Below, piece after piece: positions 59,879 to 64,000 of a DNA stretch of 64,000 nucleotides. How positions within the stretch are numbered: position 1 is the first letter of the stretch; each line of letters opens with the position of its first letter. The notes beneath the pieces are model-generated. The model made no database searches. It had not been told where the DNA came from and saw only the letters and a program-made list of their open reading frames with translations. Location of the stretch: assembly GCA_003315655.1 (NCBI GenBank), contig NIZT01000070.1, positions 168,731 through 232,730 on the forward strand, read 5' to 3'. This DNA comes from Candidatus Methanobinarius endosymbioticus. Its GTDB lineage: Archaea; Methanobacteriota; Methanobacteria; Methanobacteriales; Methanobacteriaceae. Position numbers and translations under genes: made by a program.

Positions 59879-60778
59879 ATGAATAATAAAATTAAGCCAA
59901 AGATTGAAATAGAGATTAATGGTGAAATTTATAATTATAAACTATTTGAATCTCTAAAATTATTAGATTCTATGAACTCTCAAAGAGCGGTAGCTAAAAA
60001 ATTAGGAATAGCACACTCAGTTCTGAATAGAAGAATCAAAAATGCTGAAAATAAATTAAATTTTGACTTAGTAAAAGTTATTGGTTCTAAAACCTATTTA
60101 ACTAAAGAATGTGAAAATTTAGTTGAAATCTATCAAAAATACAATTTGAGAGTGAAAGAAAGTGATAAAATAATCATAGCAGGAGGACATATAGTAACTA
60201 ATTTTTTAGATTCAATATCTGAGGAAATTCCTTTTGAAATAGAAGTTTATGGTAGCAATGATAATAGGGCTTATGAATTAGCAAAAAAAGGATTGATAGA
60301 TATATTAGCTTTAGATGATCCTAAATTAGCATTTACAAATTATTTTGATTTTACTGCCATTGGATATGATCATTTAGTTATAGTTTCAAACGATTCAAAT
60401 TCATGTATGGATTTAAAAGATATAAAAGAATTAAATGGTTTAAATTTCATATCAGTTGATGGAACAGCCCAAAGACTAGCTTGGAATACAATGAATGAAA
60501 AAAATATTGATTATAACATCGAAAAAGAAGTTAAATCAGAAATTGGCGCATTTAAAATTGTAAAAAACTCTGAGAATACATATACTTTTCTAAATGCAAG
60601 TTATTTTAAAGGAAATGAACTTTTAAAAGAAGAAACTAAACATGTTATTAGTTTAATTCCAATAAATAATGAAAAAAAAGAAGTCAATGATTTAATTGAA
60701 TACATTTCCAATGAAGGACAAAAATTAATATCAAGAGAAGGATTTTTACCTGTAAAACCATGGAAAACTAAAAATTAA
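59879..60778 (+). CDS. ModE/LysR-like regulator with a periplasmic-binding-like domain
   Basis: A 299-residue protein. Residues 20-75 form a ModE/LysR-type winged helix (SQRAVAKKLGIAHSVLNRRI, KNAENKLNFDLV). Residues 95-290 resemble a substrate-binding domain (IIIAGGHIVTNFLDSISEEI, EVYGSNDNRAYELAKKGLID, ILALDDPKLAF). HTH-PBP fusions in methanogens are candidate sensors of molybdate or tungstate. The surrounding Mo/W genes make that plausible, but no ligand residue can be named from sequence. The start ATG follows AGGTTATTG. Confidence 0.72.
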   Translation: MNNKIKPKIEIEINGEIYNYKLFESLKLLDSMNSQRAVAKKLGIAHSVLNRRIKNAENKLNFDLVKVIGSKTYLTKECENLVEIYQKYNLRVKESDKIIIAGGHIVTNFLDSISEEIPFEIEVYGSNDNRAYELAKKGLIDILALDDPKLAFTNYFDFTAIGYDHLVIVSNDSNSCMDLKDIKELNGLNFISVDGTAQRLAWNTMNEKNIDYNIEKEVKSEIGAFKIVKNSENTYTFLNASYFKGNELLKEETKHVISLIPINNEKKEVNDLIEYISNEGQKLISREGFLPVKPWKTKN

Positions 60779-60839
60779 TTCATATCAATCCATATACATC
60801 AATTCATCATTATATAAATGATTATAAGAAAAATTAAAA

Positions 60840-60975
60840 AATATTAAACAGCAAAAATAATACGTAGCTCATATGTTTCATGAAACTGATAAGAATAAGT
60901 TCATGTATGGGTTCGTCTTTTCATGCATTAGGACAATATAATATGTAAGAACTTATTATTTCATTTGGGCTTAAA
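60840..60975 (+). ncRNA. Candidate structured RNA between the regulator and pfkB
   Basis: TATATAAATG (60811-60820) could start a transcript near 60840. The segment is less AT-rich than its flanks, contains the self-complementary GTTTCATGAAAC (60885-60896) and a 9-bp stem AATAAGTTC (about 60894-60902)/GAACTTATT (60949-60957). No ORF is present. It might instead be the 3' end of the regulator transcript. The remaining DNA up to 61240 is AT-rich. Confidence 0.35.
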
Positions 60976-61251
60976 TATATTAATATTATGATACTTATAC
61001 TTTTCTACTTAGAATATAATATTATCAATTGTTATATAAAATAAATAATCGAAGATAAGAAAAATAAGCACTGATTAGAAAAAAATTTTAAAATAAAAAT
61101 ATTAGTTTTCATTTGCCTATAAGAAATATTATTAACACAGTTGTCCATAATGTTATAAGTGTTATTTAAAATTAAATTTAAAAAATATTAGTATTTTTTC
61201 TGATATAAACAAAAAAAATCAGATAAACGTGCATAATTTAGAGGGATTTTA

Positions 61252-62175
61252 TTGAGTGAAATGAAAGATTTACTAGCTATAGGTCATACAGCAATAGATT
61301 ATATAATGACTGTTGAAAAATTTCCAAAGCCTAATTCATCTATTCCTATCGAAACCATGAATGTATTTCATGGAGGAGCTGGGGCTAATGTAGCTATGGT
61401 AGGAGCTAAATTAGGTCTTGAAACATCAATTATATCAGCTGTTGGGGAAAAATTTTTAAATTCAGAATATGAAAAAAATATGCATGAATTAAACATTAAC
61501 ACGGAAAATATGATAGTATCTGAAAAATACGATACTCCAACAGCTTTTGGAATGACTAATGATGAAAAAGATCAAATTTTTTACTTTTATTGGGGAGCTG
61601 GGAAAGAATTTGCAAAATCAAATCCTCCTGAGAAAGCTATAAAATCATCCCAAGCTGTGCATTTAGCTACTGGAAATCCTACATTTAATCAAAAAAGTAG
61701 TGTTATTGCCAAAAAAAATGGAAAAATAGTTTCTTTTGATCCTGGACAAGATTTAAACATGTATAATGAACAAAAACTGAAAAAAGTTCTTGAAAACTGT
61801 ACTATTCTCTTTGCAAATCATTATGAAATAGAAAGAATCGAAAAGATATTAAATTGTGATATTGACAAAGTAGAAGAATTTGGTCCTGAAATAATTGTTA
61901 AAACTAGTGGAAAAGATGGAAGTACTGTTTATGCAAATAAAGAAAAAATAACTGTTGATTCAATATATCATCCAGCAATTGATCCAACAGGAGCAGGAGA
62001 TTCCTATAGAGCAGGGTTTTTATATCAATATATAAAAGGAAAAGATTTTGAAGATTGTGCTAAATTTGCATCATCTGTATCATCATTCATTGTGGAAAAA
62101 CAAGGTTGTCAAACCAATTTACCAAAATATAAACAAGTAATAGAAAGAATGAAAGAATTTTATGAAAATAAATAA
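61252..62175 (+). CDS. PfkB-family sugar/nucleoside kinase
   Basis: A 307-residue ribokinase-fold protein. FHGGAGANVAMVGAKLGLET is the PfkB N-terminal signature. DPTGAGDSYRAGFLYQYIKG holds the catalytic Asp and anion hole. KTSGKDGSTVYANKEKI lies between. Similar methanogen proteins phosphorylate nucleosides or sugars, and the substrate cannot be told here. The start is TTG at 61252 with GAGGG 6 bp upstream. ATG at 61261 is an alternative. Confidence 0.85.
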   Translation: MSEMKDLLAIGHTAIDYIMTVEKFPKPNSSIPIETMNVFHGGAGANVAMVGAKLGLETSIISAVGEKFLNSEYEKNMHELNINTENMIVSEKYDTPTAFGMTNDEKDQIFYFYWGAGKEFAKSNPPEKAIKSSQAVHLATGNPTFNQKSSVIAKKNGKIVSFDPGQDLNMYNEQKLKKVLENCTILFANHYEIERIEKILNCDIDKVEEFGPEIIVKTSGKDGSTVYANKEKITVDSIYHPAIDPTGAGDSYRAGFLYQYIKGKDFEDCAKFASSVSSFIVEKQGCQTNLPKYKQVIERMKEFYENK

Positions 62176-62640
62176 AAAGCAATATGGTTTTTAATCATTT
62201 TTTTAATGACAAAATATTTAGTAAATATTTTAGCAAAATCCTCGAAAACAATCATTTTAATTTTATAAATATCAAATGAAATTGAGTTTATAAGATTTTT
62301 AAAACTTTTTTTTAAAAAATAATAGATTAATTTATAAACTATAAGTTTAGTATATACATATATTCAATTTAAGTTAATTTAAATTAAAATAAACTTGAAA
62401 AGATTAAATATTAATTGAACTAAAAATTACTTGAACTATTAGTAAATAAAAACGTGCATTATTTTTTATTTGAGAATATAGCTTATAAGTATGTGCCTTA
62501 ATAAACTAATAATTAAACTATAATTAAATAATTTAGATAGTTCAAATAGTTTAAAAAATTATAATATATAAACAATGAAATATTTTAAATAATATTAAAA
62601 ATAGCTGAGAATTAATTATAAAATTATAAAGTGATTAATT
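62176..62640. other. thiC upstream region
   Basis: No gene is present. A T-run (62306-62316) may end the pfkB transcript. I looked for the TPP-riboswitch core (CTGAGA and ACCTGATCTGG-like elements) and found none. Confidence 0.4.
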
Positions 62641-63945
62641 ATGACACAAATGGAAGATGCAAAAAAAAGAATAATTACAGAAGAAATGAAAACTGTAGCA
62701 AAAACTGAAGGTGTTGAAGAAGGATTCATAAGGAATTCAATAGCTAATGGTACAATAGTAATACCTTCAAATGTTAATCGAGACTTAACCCCATGTGGTA
62801 TTGGAGCAGGACTCAGAACAAAAGTAAATGCTACAATTGGAACTTCTACAGATATTGTTGATTTTGATGAAGAAGAGAAAAAAGCTCAAATAGCTATCGA
62901 TAATCAAGCAGATAGTTTAATGGAATTGAGTATTGGTGGAGATCTTGATGAAATTAGAAGAAGAATATTAAAAATGTCCGATATTCCAGTTGGAAGCGTA
63001 CCAATTTATCAAGCAGCTATTGAAACCATACGTAAAACAGGATCATCTATTGATATGGATGAAGAATCAATGTTTAAAACCATTGAAAAACAAGCTAAAG
63101 ATGGAATTGACTTTATGGCTATTCATTCAAGTGTTAATATTGAAACATTAGCTCGTCTTAAACGTCAAGGCAGAGAAGGAGGACTTGTTTCTCGTGGTGG
63201 AGCTTTCATATCAGCATGGATTGTTGAAAATGAAAAAGAAAATCCATTATTTGAAAATTTCGAATATATTCTTGAAATAGCTAAAGAACATGATGTAGTT
63301 TTGTCTCTTGCTAACGCTATGAGAGCTGGAACAATTGCTGACTCAACTGACAGAGCACAAGTTCAAGAATTAATTATTCTAGGTGAATTAATAGACAAAT
63401 GTCGTGAAGCTGGTGTTCAATCAATGATTGAAGGCCCAGGACATATTCCAATTAATGAAATTCCTGCAAATGTTACAATACAAAAGAAAATGTGTTCAGG
63501 AGCTCCATTTTATATGTTAGGACCAATTGTATGTGATATAGTTCCTGGTTATGATCATATTGTTTCTTCAATTGGAGCCGCTGCTTCTGCTAAAGCTGGT
63601 GCAGATTTTATTTGTTATGTAACTCCTGCAGAACATTTAGCTTTACCAGGACCAAATGATGTTAAAGCTGGAGTTATCTCTACAAGAATTGGTGCTTATG
63701 TTGGAGATATGGCTAAAGGAGTTCACAATGGTGAAAAAGATTTAGCAATGGCAAATGCTAGAAAGAAACTTGACTGGGAAAAACAATATGAATTAGCTAT
63801 CTGTCCAGCTGATGCGAGAGCTATAAGAGAAAATAGACCTCCAGAAGATCCAGACACATGTACAATGTGTGGAAATTATTGTGCAGTAAAAATAGTTAAC
63901 AAATGGTTAGATCAAGCAGAACCTGACTTTTTTGATAAAGTTTAA
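62641..63945 (+). CDS. thiC: Phosphomethylpyrimidine synthase ThiC
   Basis: A 434-residue radical-SAM enzyme that turns aminoimidazole ribotide into the pyrimidine part of thiamine. The core includes [66 protein letters not shown] and the C-terminal cluster motif [11 protein letters not shown]. Length fits the archaeal class. GTGATTAATT lies before the ATG. Confidence 0.95.
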   Translation: MTQMEDAKKRIITEEMKTVAKTEGVEEGFIRNSIANGTIVIPSNVNRDLTPCGIGAGLRTKVNATIGTSTDIVDFDEEEKKAQIAIDNQADSLMELSIGGDLDEIRRRILKMSDIPVGSVPIYQAAIETIRKTGSSIDMDEESMFKTIEKQAKDGIDFMAIHSSVNIETLARLKRQGREGGLVSRGGAFISAWIVENEKENPLFENFEYILEIAKEHDVVLSLANAMRAGTIADSTDRAQVQELIILGELIDKCREAGVQSMIEGPGHIPINEIPANVTIQKKMCSGAPFYMLGPIVCDIVPGYDHIVSSIGAAASAKAGADFICYVTPAEHLALPGPNDVKAGVISTRIGAYVGDMAKGVHNGEKDLAMANARKKLDWEKQYELAICPADARAIRENRPPEDPDTCTMCGNYCAVKIVNKWLDQAEPDFFDKV

Positions 63946-64000
63946 TATTATTAAATTTTATTAAATTATTTATTATATTTCCATTATATTTTTATAAATA

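Noticed and set aside
62176..62640. TPP riboswitch before thiC
   Set aside because: None of the conserved THI-box core elements could be found.
1..64000. CRISPR array
   Set aside because: No regularly spaced direct repeats of 25-40 bp were seen on either strand.

Overview
The window looks like a chromosomal segment of a hydrogenotrophic methanogen of the Methanobacteriales, most likely Methanobrevibacter or a close relative. The evidence is very low G+C, archaeal GGTGA/GGAGG ribosome binding sites and TATA boxes, an Ehb energy-converting hydrogenase operon, a tungsten-type formylmethanofuran dehydrogenase operon led by fwdH, F420-dependent formate dehydrogenase, an aksA/hacA-fen gene order, and an elongator tRNA-Met with an intron.

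Layout. 1-6.4 kb: ehbA-ehbK on the minus strand, with ehbK running off the left edge. 6.6-8.5 kb: a membrane hydrolase and a dead deacylase gene. 8.9-9.1 kb: an orphan transcription unit that looks like a small RNA. 9.6-15.7 kb: argG, aksA, hacA, a dead chorismate-lyase-like gene and fen. 15.8-19.2 kb: a dead DUF2119 gene, a structured leader in front of a 28-codon ORF, ahcY and tRNA-Met. 19.8-26 kb: an aldo/keto reductase, a ThiF-like E1 protein, glnA and a decayed nrpR. 26-31 kb: modA, small PRC-barrel genes, modB and modC. 31-38.7 kb: two paralogous small genes and fwdHFGDBAC. 38.9-45.2 kb: a decayed mobile element (primase/helicase, inverted-repeat module, integrase) and a decayed C39-peptidase/membrane-protein pair. 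45.8-53 kb: moaA, mobB, fdhB, fdhA, fdhC. 54-57 kb: decayed fmdE and FecCDE-type transporter genes. 57.5-64 kb: fdhD, a broken CMD-family gene, phi (hxlB), a ModE/LysR-like regulator, a pfkB kinase and thiC.

How the genes work together. Formate is imported (FdhC) and oxidised (FdhAB, matured by FdhD). CO2 is reduced on methanofuran by Fwd, with low-potential electrons for anabolism supplied by Ehb. Both Fdh and Fwd need a Mo/W-pterin cofactor, which accounts for ModABC, MoaA, MobB and probably the ModE-like regulator. ArgG, AksA/HacA, GlnA, PHI and ThiC are biosynthetic.

The main overall feature is gene decay. About fifteen genes carry frameshifts, in-frame stops, or both, while every large core gene is open from end to end. 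The lesions fall on regulators, transporters, surface proteins and mobile DNA. This pattern suggests a lineage losing accessory functions, such as a host-restricted symbiont, although some single homopolymer indels could be sequencing errors. The most novel-looking signals are a three-way-junction leader whose 3' hairpin could hide a ribosome binding site (16.73-16.94 kb), an iteron-bearing 45-bp inverted repeat beside a dead primase (40.70-41.04 kb), and an operator-controlled small RNA candidate (8.90-9.09 kb).
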